NCBI GenBank assembly: GCA_035493895.1
Contig: DATJHM010000312.1
Coordinates: 1-12,481, forward strand
Direction: 5' to 3'
Length of the DNA stretch: 12,481 bases
DNA from: DATJHM01 sp035493895
Lineage (GTDB): Bacteria > Chloroflexota > Ktedonobacteria > Ktedonobacterales > Ktedonobacteraceae
The notes under the pieces are model-generated. The model did no database searches. It worked only from the letters and a program-made list of their open reading frames with translations, and had not been told where the DNA came from. Below, piece by piece: positions 12,449 through 12,481 of the stretch (position 1 is the stretch's first letter; each line of letters opens with the position of its first letter). The position numbers and the translations under genes are program-made.

Positions 12449-12481
12449 ATGAGCCCGAAAAAACCGGTCATTTGCGTTCCC
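12449..12481 (+). CDS. 5' end of a gene running off the right edge
   Basis: ATG 12449 is preceded by a very strong GGGAGGAAAGAGG sequence and opens an uninterrupted 11-codon frame, MSPKKPVICVP. Too little is present to name the product. The start call rests on the ribosome binding site alone. Confidence 0.5.
   Translation, partial: MSPKKPVICVP

Overview
The window looks like accessory chromosome of a spore-forming, mycelial Chloroflexota of the class Ktedonobacteria, or a close relative. This is inferred from moderate GC, dispersed GTAGGGA-flanked palindromes, and a gene mix of many small oxidoreductases, an orphan SorC regulator and SplB-like radical SAM enzymes. No rRNA, tRNA or marker gene confirms it. 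No CRISPR array or phage module was found.

Left part (1-3530). The 3' end of an unrecognised gene (1-258) is followed by a minus-strand cluster that is mostly decayed. It holds an aldo/keto reductase reduced to its first ~10 and last ~60 codons (319-546), an intact MBL-fold hydrolase (716-1513) and a frameshifted, N-truncated tautomerase (1554-1816). A complete D-lactate-dehydrogenase-like gene runs rightward (1959-2975). It is followed by the C-terminal remnant of a DUF849/BKACE enzyme (about 3030-3194) and a gap carrying one copy of a hairpin repeat.

Middle part (3528-8262). A DUF998 membrane protein ends at a hairpin terminator. A SorC-family sugar-sensing regulator follows, with nested inverted repeats upstream of it and a methyltransferase-like C-terminal fragment behind it. 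On the minus strand lies a compact three-gene operon: an SplB-like radical SAM enzyme (7745-6924), a CYTH triphosphate-binding enzyme whose ATG overlaps the radical SAM stop (6927-6190), and a stand-alone receiver protein (6169-5738). The 517-bp gap before it has no convincing gene but holds a perfect 20-bp inverted repeat and a plausible operon promoter.

Right part (8263-12481). A MarR regulator and an NADPH:quinone-reductase-like enzyme are divergent, with overlapping promoters and a 10-bp-arm palindrome at the probable enzyme transcription start. This is a classic autoregulated redox or electrophile switch. A strong terminator follows. Next comes about 590 bp of non-coding repeats, then a haloalkane-dehalogenase-like hydrolase and a DHFR/RibD-like reductase, probably co-transcribed. 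The reductase stop codon lies inside the terminal inverted repeat of a 193-bp TA-flanked MITE-like element. That element abuts a second copy of the repeat module seen at 10.1 kb. A new gene begins at 12449 and runs off the edge.

The overall picture is a chain of intact small-molecule and redox enzymes, broken up by deletion-derived gene remnants and several families of short palindromic repeats. The repeats and the radical SAM-CYTH-receiver operon are the least expected parts.
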